DNA of 64,000 nt from Pollutimonas subterranea (GCF_002849655.1 NZ_PDNW01000009.1:116510-180509); one strand, 5' to 3'. Positions 25,452-34,944 are shown, counted from the first letter of the stretch. Notes: generated from the sequence alone by a model not told the origin. A program made the numbers and translations.

Positions 25452-27737
25452 CTAGGTCATGGCCGCCACGCGCACCGGTATCGATTTGGCGGCCGGTGTC
25501 TTGCTTTTCTGATCGTGTTGCCAAAGCGGTATCAGTGCATTGCACTCCGGGTAATAGCCCGCGCAACAGCCAGGCGGCACGTTGTACTCGATCACTTTGA
25601 AGCCGTCCATGCTACGGTGCACACCATCGTCAGCCACCGTAGTGATCGAGACCATTGCTTCATTGGCAATACCGAGACGGTTCATATCCTGGCTGTTCAT
25701 CATCAACACCATGCGCGAACCATAAATGCCTCGGAACCGGTCCCGATAGCCGTACACGGTCGTGTTGAACTGGTCGTTGGACCGCAATGTCATAAGACGC
25801 AGCACGTTTGCATCGCGCCCATCGTCAAAGCTTGCGCTGAGCGATGAAGGGACGAGGAAATTGCCTTTGCCGGTGTCGGTGTTCCACTTGCGGTGGCGCG
25901 CGGCCGAGTAGCGGTGAAAGCCGCCGGGCGTATCCATACGTGAGTTGTAGTCGCGGAAGTCATCCGGATACGTGGCCTCTATGGCGTCGCGCACCAGCCC
26001 ATAATTGCCGACCCAATCGTCCCAGGGGACCTTGGGGTTCGGTTCAAGGGTGGACTTGGCCAGCTCCGCCACGATTCTTGCTTCGGACAACAGATGCTCA
26101 CTGGCTGGGGTGGCTTGTCCGCGCGAGGCATGTATACAGGACGTGGAATCTTCCATCGTTACGACTTGCAGCCCGCTGGCCTGATGGTCGTGTTCGATCC
26201 GCCCCAGACAGGGCAGCAAATAAGTCGTCTTCGCGGTGATCAGGTGCGTGCGGTTCAGCTTGGTTGCCACATTGACGGACAGGCTCAGCTTGCGCCATGC
26301 CGGTTCCATGATGTCGCGCTCTGGAATCGCACGAACGAAATTGCCGCCCATCCCTACGAAAGCCCTTACGCTGCCATTGATCACGCCCTTGCATGCATCG
26401 ACCGTGGTAAGGCCGTCTTCGCGAGGAGGTTCGAAACCATAGAGCTCCGCCAGCCTATCCAACGGAACCAGCTTGGTTTTTTCAGAGATGCCTACCGTCC
26501 GCTGGCCCTGGACATTCGAATGGCCGCGCACCGGGCAGATCCCAGCCCCGGGCTTGCCGATATTTCCGCGCAGCAACAGTAAATTGACCAGCATCTGTAC
26601 GCTGTCGGAGCCGCCGCGATGCTGGGTGAGGCCCATGCCGTAAATCGCGATAACGGCCTGTGCGTTCTGGTAAGTGCGGGCGGCGACTTCTATTGCTGCG
26701 CGCGAAAGACCGCTGGCTTCTTCGAGCTGCGGCCAGGTATAGGCGAGCACCGCCTTGGCGAACGCCTCAAAGCCATGCGTGTGTTCCTCGATAAACGCGA
26801 CGTCGAGCACTCGCGAAAGGCCGGTAGTAACGGCTTCGGCGTCCCACTCGATCAAGGCTTTGCACATGCCCATTACCGCTGCAATATCGCCACCGGTACG
26901 CACTTGATAGTATTCGGTGGAGATTTGTGTGGGCGTGTTGGTGATCATCTGGCCGGGACGCTGGGGATTGACGAATTCCTCCCAGCCTTTCTCCCTCAAA
27001 GGATTGAACACGATGACCGGTACGTCCCGTTCCCGAGCCTCCTGAAGCTGATGCAGCATTCGGGGCGAATTCGTGCCCACGTTCTGCCCAAAAGAAAGGA
27101 TGCAGTCCGTTTGTTCGAAATCATCGAGCATAACGGTTCCCACCGAGACGCCCAGCGATTCCGGAAGCGCCACAGAGGTGGTCTCGTGGCACATGTTCGA
27201 GCTGTCAGGCAGGTTGTTGCAGCCATACATGCGCGCGAACAGCTGGTACATGTAGGACGTTTCCAGCGATGCGCGGCCCGACGTATAAAAGACAACAGAT
27301 TTGGGATCCAGCCCGCGCAACTGTTGTCCAATGTCGGCAAATGCCTCTCTCCAGCTGACCTCTACATAATGATCGGTATGGGCGTCGTAGCGCATTGGGT
27401 GGGTCAGCCGCCCCTGGTCTTCCAGGTCGTGGTCGTCCCAGGCAAGGAGCTCGGCCACTGTATGCCCGGCGAAGAACGAAGGCGTGGTGCGCTTCGAGGT
27501 GAGTTCCCAAAACGTCGCTTTCGCGCCGTTCTCGCAAAACTCCCCAGCATGTGGCTCAGCCGGCTTGGCCCAGGCGCAGCTTACGCACATATAGCCGCCG
27601 ACTTTGTTGTGATAGGTCATTAAGTCTTTGGCCGTGCCGACCGCGCCTTGACGCAGCGAGTAGCGCGCCAGTGACTTGAGTGATCCCCAGCCGCCTGCGG
27701 GCTGTTCGTAAGGATGATAACGTAGCTTCTTGTTCAT
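25452..27737 (-). CDS. FdhF/YdeP-family molybdopterin oxidoreductase
   Basis: This 761-residue molybdopterin-guanine-dinucleotide enzyme of the FdhF/YdeP group would be a cytosolic formate-dehydrogenase-like protein. The N-terminal GGYMCVSCAWAKP replaces the usual four-Cys iron-sulfur motif of FdhF. MGD-binding segments follow, including NLPDSSNMCHETTSVALPES, ILSFGQNVGTNSPRMLHQL, GMGLTQHRGGSDSVQMLVNL and GKPGAGICPVRGHSNVQGQR. The C-terminal domain (NDQFNTTVYGYRDRFRGIYG) is the usual molydopterin-binding end. E. coli YdeP is linked to acid resistance; the reaction is unknown. No fdhD or maturation gene is adjacent. The 118 bases upstream probably hold its promoter. Confidence 0.9.
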   Translation of the reverse strand: MNKKLRYHPYEQPAGGWGSLKSLARYSLRQGAVGTAKDLMTYHNKVGGYMCVSCAWAKPAEPHAGEFCENGAKATFWELTSKRTTPSFFAGHTVAELLAWDDHDLEDQGRLTHPMRYDAHTDHYVEVSWREAFADIGQQLRGLDPKSVVFYTSGRASLETSYMYQLFARMYGCNNLPDSSNMCHETTSVALPESLGVSVGTVMLDDFEQTDCILSFGQNVGTNSPRMLHQLQEARERDVPVIVFNPLREKGWEEFVNPQRPGQMITNTPTQISTEYYQVRTGGDIAAVMGMCKALIEWDAEAVTTGLSRVLDVAFIEEHTHGFEAFAKAVLAYTWPQLEEASGLSRAAIEVAARTYQNAQAVIAIYGMGLTQHRGGSDSVQMLVNLLLLRGNIGKPGAGICPVRGHSNVQGQRTVGISEKTKLVPLDRLAELYGFEPPREDGLTTVDACKGVINGSVRAFVGMGGNFVRAIPERDIMEPAWRKLSLSVNVATKLNRTHLITAKTTYLLPCLGRIEHDHQASGLQVVTMEDSTSCIHASRGQATPASEHLLSEARIVAELAKSTLEPNPKVPWDDWVGNYGLVRDAIEATYPDDFRDYNSRMDTPGGFHRYSAARHRKWNTDTGKGNFLVPSSLSASFDDGRDANVLRLMTLRSNDQFNTTVYGYRDRFRGIYGSRMVLMMNSQDMNRLGIANEAMVSITTVADDGVHRSMDGFKVIEYNVPPGCCAGYYPECNALIPLWQHDQKSKTPAAKSIPVRVAAMT

Positions 27738-27855
27738 GAGTCCCCCGTGTGTTCGTGACTACGGTTTCCAACATGTATCCAATATCTGAAACAATTGTAG
27801 GGAAGACTCAAAATCAGGGAAGTGAGGAGATGTATCGCTGGACGTAAGTCTTGGA

Positions 27856-28680
27856 TTAATCGATCAGTGCCCCGTTGTCATGAAATGGGTAAGGGCCCTC
27901 GAACTGACCGATAGGCGCCAGGTGTGTGACCAGCCGTCTGCTCCTGGCGTCCCAGGCGTGCACCCGGAAGCTGGGCGGTTCAAGCATCCATGTGGATGCC
28001 GCGGCGTCGTCAAGGTCCAGTGTCACTTGGTGCGCGGGCGCTGGCGACGTTGAAGCAATGGTGCCGCCGAATCTGGCATCGATGGCGCGATGCAGATGGC
28101 CGCAGATGATGCGTTCAACGTTCTTATACTTGGAGACGATCGCTTCCAGTACATCGCCGCCCGCGATCAGCCCGATGTCGTCCATGTGCCCGATGAGCGT
28201 ACGAAAAGGAGGGTGGTGCATGGCTATTATCACCGGACGGTCCTGGCTTTTTTGCAGCATGGCGTCAAGCCAATCAAGTCGTTCGGTGCACAGCGACCCA
28301 CCACTTTCTCCGGCAATGCAGGTGTCGATGGCGACCACGCGTACCGGCCCGATGTCTACGGCATACTGAATGAATGGGCCTTGTCCCAGATACGTGTGCT
28401 CCGGAAAACTGTCGCGCAGAGTTTGCCTGTCATCGTGATTGCCGGGCAGCAAATACACCGGGATGTCGAGCGGTGAAAGCAGTTCCTTGAAATGCGCGTA
28501 TTCGATGGCTCTGCCAAAGTCGGTGAGGTCACCGGTAATGACCACCGCATGGGGCCGTTGGCGCAGCGCTTTTATTGACGCGACTCCGGCACGCAGATAG
28601 GGCGCGGTGTCTATCCTTCCGTAGGCAAGCTGCTTTGGTACCCGGATATGGGGATCAGTCAGTTGGACAATAATGCTCAT
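27856..28680 (-). CDS. metallophosphoesterase / phosphodiesterase (CpdA/GpdQ type)
   Basis: This 274-residue calcineurin-like phosphodiesterase has metal motifs QLTDPHI (Asp9, His11), ITGDLTDFG, LLPGNHDDR, a MHHPPF histidine pair and GHLHRAID, in the class III cyclic-nucleotide/glycerophosphodiesterase order. It is the last gene of the ABC operon, its start only two bases from the ATPase stop. This suggests it hydrolyses the imported compound, for instance a glycerophosphodiester, rather than cAMP. That link is inference from context. Confidence 0.85.
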   Translation of the reverse strand: MSIIVQLTDPHIRVPKQLAYGRIDTAPYLRAGVASIKALRQRPHAVVITGDLTDFGRAIEYAHFKELLSPLDIPVYLLPGNHDDRQTLRDSFPEHTYLGQGPFIQYAVDIGPVRVVAIDTCIAGESGGSLCTERLDWLDAMLQKSQDRPVIIAMHHPPFRTLIGHMDDIGLIAGGDVLEAIVSKYKNVERIICGHLHRAIDARFGGTIASTSPAPAHQVTLDLDDAAASTWMLEPPSFRVHAWDARSRRLVTHLAPIGQFEGPYPFHDNGALID

Positions 28681-28682
28681 GG

Positions 28683-29738
28683 TCAGGCCTCTTGGGCGGC
28701 AAGGAAACGGGATGGATCAATGCATATTCCGACGGCGTCGCCCACCCGAAACGGTGTGCTTCCGGGCAGCTCCGCCATTATTGGCACTTGCCCCTCGGTT
28801 TCCAGTTGCAGTTGCACGCGATCACCTAGAAAGGTACGCCTCAGGACGCGCGCATGCACCGTATCCGATGCCGGTCGTCCGACCTGGATATCTTCGGGAC
28901 GGATGAGCAAGTCATGTTGAGATTTCAGGTGATCTGGACATTCTATATCGTGCCCGCCCATGCGGACCACACCTCGATCGCGCTGTGCCGCGTCTCGGGA
29001 GATGCGGTTTACGCGTCCAAGGAATTGAGCGACGAACGGATGAGCCGGGTTCCGATAAAGTGATTCACCGTCACCCACTTGAACGATCGCGCCGGCATGC
29101 ATGACGGCCAGCCGGTCGGCGATCGCGAGCGCCTCCTGCTGGTCGTGCGTAACATGGACAGCGGTGATGCCCAAGCGGCGCAGCAGTTCGGCCAGCTCGT
29201 CGCGTAGTGACTCTTTGAGCTTGGCGTCCAGCGCGGCTAGCGGCTCATCCAGTAACAGGACTTGAGGGCGAACGGCAACAGCGCGCGCCAGCGCGACGCG
29301 CTGGCGCTGTCCGCCCGACAATTCCGGAGCCCGTTTCTTCTCCAGGCCGCTCAGGCGTACGAGGTCGATCAGTTCACCAACAATTTTGCGCCTTTCCGCT
29401 ACGGGGACGCCACGGATCTTGAGGCCATAGCCGATATTTGCCTCGACGGTCATCTGCGGAAAGAGTGCATAGCTCTGAAAAACCATACCCACTCCGCGTT
29501 TCTCGGCGGGTTGAGCAGTGACGTCCTGACTTGCAAACAGAATCCGACTTCCGGCGTCAGCTGTCTCAAGGCCGGCGATGAGCCGCAACAAGGTGGTCTT
29601 GCCGCAGCCGGAGGGGCCAAGCAGTGCAAGGACTTCACCTGCTTCGATGTCCAGATTGGCGGGCAGCAAGGCCCGGGTGCCATCGGGGAAGGTCTTTGCG
29701 CACTCAATAACCTGGATGGGGATACGTTCGGGTGTCAT
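28683..29738 (-). CDS. ABC importer ATPase (PotA-like)
   Basis: This is a 351-residue ATPase of the spermidine/putrescine-iron-phosphonate importer class. Walker A is GPSGCGKTT, the signature LSGGQRQRVALARA, Walker B VLLLDEPLAALDA, and the switch VHVTHDQQEAL. The C-terminal TOBE region (residues ~270-350, HDLLIRPEDIQVGR) is present. It energises the two permeases encoded upstream. Gene spacing (14 and 2 bases) puts it firmly in the LacI-ABC-phosphodiesterase operon. Confidence 0.9.
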   Translation of the reverse strand: MTPERIPIQVIECAKTFPDGTRALLPANLDIEAGEVLALLGPSGCGKTTLLRLIAGLETADAGSRILFASQDVTAQPAEKRGVGMVFQSYALFPQMTVEANIGYGLKIRGVPVAERRKIVGELIDLVRLSGLEKKRAPELSGGQRQRVALARAVAVRPQVLLLDEPLAALDAKLKESLRDELAELLRRLGITAVHVTHDQQEALAIADRLAVMHAGAIVQVGDGESLYRNPAHPFVAQFLGRVNRISRDAAQRDRGVVRMGGHDIECPDHLKSQHDLLIRPEDIQVGRPASDTVHARVLRRTFLGDRVQLQLETEGQVPIMAELPGSTPFRVGDAVGICIDPSRFLAAQEA

Positions 29739-29751
29739 GGATAGATGCTTG

Positions 29752-30555
29752 TCAGTTGGCGTAGCGCTTCTGGATGACGGTGGATACCGCTTGAAGCAGC
29801 CACAGTATCGGTACGATAACGAGTAGAAAAATGAGCGTATAGGCTGATCCGACCTCGATGCGCATGGATGCGTAACTGTCCGCCAGTCCCACCGGTAAGG
29901 TGCGGGTCAGCGGCGTATGCAGCATCCAGGTCAGATTGAATTCACCGATAGACAGGGTGAACACCATCAAGGTGCCTGCAACGATGGCAGGGAACACGGC
30001 CGGCACGAGTACGCCGAGAAACCGTTGCGTGAATGAGGCTCCCAGCGTGCGGGCGGCCTCTTCAAGGGCGAGTAATTCGTGGCGCTGGAAGGCCGAGGAC
30101 ACCGTGCGCACCATGAAAGGCAGCGTAAACACAATATGCCCAATAAGGATGAAACCAAAGCTCTGGCGCAGCAGGTTCACATGCCCATAAGTGAGGATCA
30201 GGGCCAGCGCCGTGGCCAGCCCGGGAACGGCCACCGGCAGTGTCAGGAGCTCTTCAAAAGCCCTGGCCCAGCGAGAGCGGCTGCGGGCTAGTGCATATGC
30301 ACACGGCACGCCGAGAACCAGAGTGCATGCAACACAGGCGAGTGCCACGACGATCGAGGCGAAAACCGTGCTGCCGTAGACCGCCCAGACTTCACCAAGC
30401 CAGCGTAATGTCAGGCCGCTGGCGAGTCCCCCACTGTAATTCTCGACGAGACCGGCCATGACGGACATGGCGATGGGAACCGCCATGAATAGCGTCACGG
30501 CCAGTGTCATCGTAAACATGAGCGGCGCGCGGCCGCCCGGATCAAGCCTTGTCAT
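29752..30555 (-). CDS. ABC importer permease
   Basis: This 267-residue inner-membrane permease has about six helices and the EAA loop EEAARTLGASFTQRFLGVLV before the last helices. It is of the PotC/ThiP-CysW fold used by Fe3+/spermidine/phosphonate importers. It lies ten bases downstream of the other permease and 14 bases upstream of the ATPase. Confidence 0.88.
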   Translation of the reverse strand: MTRLDPGGRAPLMFTMTLAVTLFMAVPIAMSVMAGLVENYSGGLASGLTLRWLGEVWAVYGSTVFASIVVALACVACTLVLGVPCAYALARSRSRWARAFEELLTLPVAVPGLATALALILTYGHVNLLRQSFGFILIGHIVFTLPFMVRTVSSAFQRHELLALEEAARTLGASFTQRFLGVLVPAVFPAIVAGTLMVFTLSIGEFNLTWMLHTPLTRTLPVGLADSYASMRIEVGSAYTLIFLLVIVPILWLLQAVSTVIQKRYAN

Positions 30556-30564
30556 GGTCTGCTC

Positions 30565-31392
30565 TTACGTAGTTGGCGCGCCGGTTCCAGCGACTCGTGC
30601 AATGAATAGCACGAGCCAGGTCACAAGCCCCAGGGCAATGGAAAGCGATGCGGCCACTGCGAAATTGGCGTAGTTGGTGAATTCGTTATAGATGGTGATG
30701 GGAATCACCTCAAACTTGCTGGCCAAGGTGAACGCGGTGCCAAACGCACCCATGGCAGTGGCAAAAACAATGGCGCCGCAGGCGATCGTCGTGGGTGCCA
30801 GCTGCGGTATCCAGACATCGCGCGTTATCGCCCAGCGGGATGCGCCCAGCACTCGGGCCGCTTCTTCAAGCTGCGCATCCATGGCGCCGGCCGCGGCGGT
30901 GTACGACGCGATGGCCCGGGGCAAGGAAAAATACAGGTAGGCAAGAAACAAGCCTAGAAGGCCGTAGGCGAATGTGACGCGGCCCATACCGGCGGCGCTG
31001 GAAAGCTGTGCAATCCATCCCTGGCGTCCACCCAGAAGAATGATGAAGAATCCGATAATGACTCCGGGAAAAGCCAGCGGCGCAGTCAGTATCGACAGCA
31101 AGGCCTGACGGCCGGGGAAACGGCGGCGTGCCAGGTAGATACCGACCGTTGCGCCCACTGCCAGCGTGACCACGGTAACGGCTAGCGACAGCACTAGCGT
31201 ATTGACCATGCTCTGCAGATAACGAGCATCGGTGAGGACCAGGAAGTAAGTGGCCCATCCTTGCCCTGCCGGCAGCGCGATCAGTCGCGCGACCGGCAGC
31301 AGCCAGAACGCCACGAAAAACGCCGCGGCTGGCGCTGCGCATCCGGCAAGGACAGCGCGGCGTCGATCAAAAGGTGGCGATAGGCGCGACAT
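30565..31392 (-). CDS. ABC importer permease
   Basis: This is a 275-residue inner-membrane permease with six to seven helices. The EAA motif reads EEAARVLGASRWAITRDVWI. It pairs with the downstream permease to form the channel. It follows the binding-protein gene by 26 bases. Confidence 0.88.
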   Translation of the reverse strand: MSRLSPPFDRRRAVLAGCAAPAAAFFVAFWLLPVARLIALPAGQGWATYFLVLTDARYLQSMVNTLVLSLAVTVVTLAVGATVGIYLARRRFPGRQALLSILTAPLAFPGVIIGFFIILLGGRQGWIAQLSSAAGMGRVTFAYGLLGLFLAYLYFSLPRAIASYTAAAGAMDAQLEEAARVLGASRWAITRDVWIPQLAPTTIACGAIVFATAMGAFGTAFTLASKFEVIPITIYNEFTNYANFAVAASLSIALGLVTWLVLFIARVAGTGAPTT

Positions 31393-31418
31393 GGCTCAGT
31401 ATCCTGTTTACTGAAGGT

Positions 31419-32432
31419 TTAGCGGATGTCTTTCAGATAGCGATCGGCGAAATCCCGCTGAACCGCAGCCATCTTGCTGTAATCTACCGCTTTGACGCGT
31501 TCGTAGTCCGATGCAGGCAGGAAAAGGGCTTCCACATCCTTGGGCATTGCTTCCGACCGGACGGGGCGCAGGAATGCTCGCGCCCAGATGGCCTGGCCTG
31601 CGTCAGACATGACAAAATCCAGGGCTTTGCGACCGTTATCGGCATGCGGCGCATTGGCCACCAGGCTCATTACATAAGGCACGGCCACTGTACCTTCGCC
31701 AGGTATCACGAATTCCACGTTGGCCTTGTCCTTGTACTTGGCACGGTAGGCATTGAAATCATAGTCCAGCAAGATTCCGATTTCGCCGGAAAGCAGACGC
31801 GCGTAGGAAGTCTGCTTTGGCACGATGGGCGAGTTCGCCTGGAGCTTTTTGAAATACTCGATACCGGGCGTGAAATTGTCCAGTGTGCCGCCCATTGCCT
31901 GGTTGGCGGCCACGGCACCGACGTAACCGACAAAGGCGGAAGAGGGGTCCAGATAGGCGACCAGGCCCTTGTACTCAGGCTTGAGCAAGTCCGCCCAGGT
32001 GCGCGGCACAGGCTTACCTTCCAGCGCGTCGACGTTTACCATGAACCCCATCGTGCCGGAATGCGTGGTGAACCAGTGGCCGTCAGGGTCTTTTAAATCG
32101 GATGGAATGTCTTCCCAATGTGCTGGCTTGTAGGGTGCTACGACGCCTTTTTCCTGGGCCTGGATGGCGAAGGAAATACCCATGTAGGTGATGTCGGCGA
32201 CAGGGTTGCCTTTTTCCGCTACCAGCTGGGCAAGGGACTGTCCCGAGTTTTTATTATCGGCAGGAATGGTGACGCCGGTGTGCTGTTGGATGGCCTTGAG
32301 CTGGGTACCCCAGTCAGCCCACTCCGTAGGGCAGTTGTAGCAGATGGCTGTCTGGGCCGACACGGTGCCGGCAGCGGCGAGCCCAAGGGCAAACAGGCTG
32401 GCGCGGGCGAATCTATTAAAAAGAATGGACAT
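31419..32432 (-). CDS. ABC importer substrate-binding protein (class 1)
   Basis: This is a ~337-residue periplasmic binding protein. The ATG at 32432 (GGAG six bases upstream) yields a signal peptide MSILFNRFARASLFALGLAA ending AGTVSAQ. The mature part begins AICYNCPTEWADWGTQLKAI and contains the extracellular-binding family segments WADLLKPEYKGLVAYLDPSS and GEIGILLDYDFNAYR. It resembles binding proteins of the Fe3+/putrescine/2-aminoethylphosphonate group. The ligand is not determined; the operon's phosphodiesterase suggests a phosphorus compound. Confidence 0.86.
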   Translation of the reverse strand: MSILFNRFARASLFALGLAAAGTVSAQTAICYNCPTEWADWGTQLKAIQQHTGVTIPADNKNSGQSLAQLVAEKGNPVADITYMGISFAIQAQEKGVVAPYKPAHWEDIPSDLKDPDGHWFTTHSGTMGFMVNVDALEGKPVPRTWADLLKPEYKGLVAYLDPSSAFVGYVGAVAANQAMGGTLDNFTPGIEYFKKLQANSPIVPKQTSYARLLSGEIGILLDYDFNAYRAKYKDKANVEFVIPGEGTVAVPYVMSLVANAPHADNGRKALDFVMSDAGQAIWARAFLRPVRSEAMPKDVEALFLPASDYERVKAVDYSKMAAVQRDFADRYLKDIR

Positions 32433-32488
32433 CTTGATCTCCATGAAACGATGACGGGATGTGGCGTAGTTGTGATGTGGCGCAGCGA

Positions 32489-33517
32489 TCAAAAAGGGGC
32501 CTGCGCGCATGATTCGCCCCTGAAAAAATGGTAGGGAAGGGTGATGCTTTCTGACGTCGTTGGTTGGCGTCCTTCACGCAGGGCCCGCAGCAGCAGCTCC
32601 ACACTATGGCGTCCCATGTCTTGGTTGGGCTGTACGACAGTGCTAAGAATGGGCGTCAAGTCGTGGCCCAGCCTTATGCCGTCAAAACCGGTGATACTTA
32701 AGTCGGCGGGCACGCGGAGCCCGCACTCGTGGGCCGCCCTCAAGGCACGAATCGCAATCAAGTCGTTGGAGCAGACCAAGGCTGTCGGACGAGAAGGTGC
32801 CCGCAACACTCTCGCCACGTCTTCGATGGCCGTTTCGACGAAAGGCACTTGGACCAGAGGCTGCGGGGTCAGGCCTGCCTTGTGCATGCCCTGCATGAAG
32901 CCCGCGAGCCGTTGCTGGGCGCGGTCGGACGCGTCGAGCTGGCCGCATACCATCGCAATCCGCCGATGTCCCAGTTGCACCAATTCATGGACCAGGTCGC
33001 GCAGTGCGGTGTCTCCGGCTACGGAAACAGTCGGATGGTCAGGGTGCCGGTTGTAGACCAGCACATAAGGCCTCTGGCGCTGGGCCAGCATTTGCAGTGC
33101 GATCGATGTTTCCGCGTCTGATACCACGAGTATCGTGCCGTCTACGCCGAAGGACTGCAGGGTCGTAACGGCCTCTTGTTCGATTTCGACGCGATAATCG
33201 GTCGTGGCTGGCATGATAGAGTAGCCCAGTGCAGCCGTGGCCTGGGCTATGCCTTGCAGGCACTCGGCGAACACAGGGTTGGTCAGCGTAGGCAAGATGA
33301 CCCCCAACACCCGGCTGCGCTGCGTACGCAAGGTGCTGGCGGAAGCGTTGGGGCGATATCCGAGCTCGCGGCAAATGGCGCGCACCTGTTCCCGTGTCGC
33401 CCCGCTGACTTTCTCGGGTCGGTTGAAGACTCGAGAGACGGTGGCGGGGGAAACCTTTGCACGCCGGGCGATGTCGAGTATGGAAACCGGGTCGACGCCT
33501 GCGCAGTCCTTGTCCAT
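32489..33517 (-). CDS. LacI-family repressor of the ABC operon
   Basis: This 342-residue LacI/GalR regulator has an N-terminal HTH (SILDIARRAKVSPATVSRVF) and hinge helix (NASASTLRTQRSRVLGVILP), and a C-terminal periplasmic-binding-like sensor (ITGFDGIRLGHDLTPILSTV). I take the ATG at 33517; the frame is open upstream but the HTH position fits this start. It is the first gene of the transporter operon, 56 bases before the binding protein, and a LacI-type operator lies just upstream. The effector is unknown. Confidence 0.9.
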   Translation of the reverse strand: MDKDCAGVDPVSILDIARRAKVSPATVSRVFNRPEKVSGATREQVRAICRELGYRPNASASTLRTQRSRVLGVILPTLTNPVFAECLQGIAQATAALGYSIMPATTDYRVEIEQEAVTTLQSFGVDGTILVVSDAETSIALQMLAQRQRPYVLVYNRHPDHPTVSVAGDTALRDLVHELVQLGHRRIAMVCGQLDASDRAQQRLAGFMQGMHKAGLTPQPLVQVPFVETAIEDVARVLRAPSRPTALVCSNDLIAIRALRAAHECGLRVPADLSITGFDGIRLGHDLTPILSTVVQPNQDMGRHSVELLLRALREGRQPTTSESITLPYHFFRGESCAQAPF

Positions 33518-33529
33518 CCTGATCCTGTA

Positions 33530-33557
33530 TGAAAACGATTTCTTGAAAACGTTTTCA
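33530..33557. promoter_or_regulatory. tandem LacI-type operators
   Basis: TGAAAACGTTTTCA (33544-33557) is a perfect 14-bp palindrome with the central CG of LacI/GalR operators. Directly before it TGAAAACGATTTCT (33530-33543) is a weaker second copy. A minus-strand -10-like TACTAT (33562-33557) abuts the palindrome, so the repressor would block its own promoter, and possibly that of the divergent deaminase. Confidence 0.72.
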
Positions 33558-33708
33558 TAGTAGTAAAGCAACATGACATGACGATGACAAGATGGCGATG
33601 TCGGTGGCAGTGGGGCATCTTCTTGCATGTACGCACGATCAATCCGGCATAATTGGCGGATTTCACTATTGCTTGTATGCTGGCGTCGCCCAGAAACGAA
33701 GGAACGCT

Positions 33709-34191
33709 ATGACGGAAGACGACAGGAAATTCATGGCACGCGCCATTCAACTCGCGGAACAGACGTCGCTGATCGAGAGTGCGGGCGGTGCCTTCGGCGC
33801 GGTTATCGTGCAAGATGGCAACATCATCGGCGAGGGCGCAAACCGGGTGGTGGCCGAAAACGATCCGACCTGGCACGGTGAAATGGAGGCCATCCGCAAT
33901 GCCTGCAAGGCCACCAACAGCTTCAAGCTACGCGATGCCACGCTTTATACCAGTGCAGAGCCATGCCCGATGTGCATGGCGGCTGCCTATTGGGCCGGAA
34001 TCAAGAACATCTTCTACGCATCGACCAACGAAGATGCTTTCGAATATGGCGATTTCGATGACAGCCTGATCTACGAGGAAATCAAGAAGCCGTCGGCGCA
34101 GCGCGCCATCCCAAGCGTGCAGATTATGCGCGACGAAGCTGTTGAGGTCTGGAAAAAGTACCAGAACAAGCCTGACCGCGTACCATACTGA
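33709..34191 (+). CDS. nucleoside/guanine deaminase (CDA fold)
   Basis: This 160-residue zinc-dependent deaminase has HGEMEAI (zinc ligand His56, catalytic Glu58) and PCPMC (Cys86, Cys89). The start ATG has AAGGA six bases upstream. The C-terminal EYGDFDDSLIYEEI resembles guanine deaminases of the GuaD type, so conversion of guanine to xanthine is plausible; other purine or cytosine substrates are possible. It is divergent from the LacI repressor and is followed by an rsuA-type gene 19 bases later. Confidence 0.88.
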   Translation: MTEDDRKFMARAIQLAEQTSLIESAGGAFGAVIVQDGNIIGEGANRVVAENDPTWHGEMEAIRNACKATNSFKLRDATLYTSAEPCPMCMAAAYWAGIKNIFYASTNEDAFEYGDFDDSLIYEEIKKPSAQRAIPSVQIMRDEAVEVWKKYQNKPDRVPY

Positions 34192-34210
34192 CCTTTTGCG
34201 TGGACATTGA

Positions 34211-34930
34211 ATGCGCCTGGACAAGTACCTGTGTGAAAGCACCGATCTGACACGCTCGCAAGCCCGCGGCGCGCTCGCCACCGGTCGCGTCACCGTCAAT
34301 GGCGCCGTAATGAAGAAGGGCACGCATGTGGTGCGGGACGGCGATGACGTGCGGTGGATGGATGAAACGCTAGTCCCCATCGGGCTACGCTACATCATGC
34401 TGAACAAGCCCGCCGGCTACGAATGCAGCATACGCAATAGCGAGCATCCTCCGGTCATGCACTTGCTTGACGTGGATAAAAGGGAGCGCTTGCATACCGT
34501 GGGCCGCCTGGATGTGGATACCACGGGACTCATCCTGATTACGGATGATGGCCAGTGGACGCATCGCATCATTTCACCGCGCCACCGTTGCGACAAAGTC
34601 TATCTCGCCACGCTGGCCGAACCGCTACCTGACAATGCCGAGGATCTATTCACAACCGGCATCCTGCTGGAGGGTGAAGACAAGCCTACACTGCCCGCCG
34701 TGCTCGTGCGCGTCGATGAGCGCCGCGCCCGCCTGACGATCCAGGAGGGTAAATACCACCAAGTCAGGCGCATGTTCGCTTCCCTGGGCAACCATGTGCT
34801 TGCCTTGCATCGCGAACGAATCGGCCCCGTTGCCCTCGACGCCGACTTGCAGCCGGGGGAATCCCGCTACCTTACCGCCGACGAAGTGGCAAGCCTGGCG
34901 CAGACCGGCGATGGCGACGCGGCAGCCTGA
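34211..34930 (+). CDS. RsuA-family pseudouridine synthase (copy 1)
   Basis: This 239-residue enzyme has an N-terminal S4 RNA-binding domain (residues 1-50, MRLDKYLCESTDLTRSQARG) and the RsuA catalytic motif GRLDVDTTGLIL with the nucleophile Asp101. The C-terminal KYHQVRRMFASLGNHVLALH segment is standard. RsuA makes pseudouridine 516 in 16S rRNA. It lies 19 bases after the deaminase. A clear paralogue occurs 7 kb downstream (41276), so this is one of two rsuA-like genes in the window; this copy keeps the usual KYHQ motif and is the more likely canonical rsuA. Confidence 0.9.
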   Translation: MRLDKYLCESTDLTRSQARGALATGRVTVNGAVMKKGTHVVRDGDDVRWMDETLVPIGLRYIMLNKPAGYECSIRNSEHPPVMHLLDVDKRERLHTVGRLDVDTTGLILITDDGQWTHRIISPRHRCDKVYLATLAEPLPDNAEDLFTTGILLEGEDKPTLPAVLVRVDERRARLTIQEGKYHQVRRMFASLGNHVLALHRERIGPVALDADLQPGESRYLTADEVASLAQTGDGDAAA

Positions 34931-34944
34931 GCAAGTCGACTGCC

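Noticed and set aside
26619..27623. 334-residue plus-strand open frame inside the FdhF/YdeP gene
   Set aside because: It is fully antisense to a well-supported gene and reads as a high-GC shadow frame, with no domain and no ribosome-binding site.
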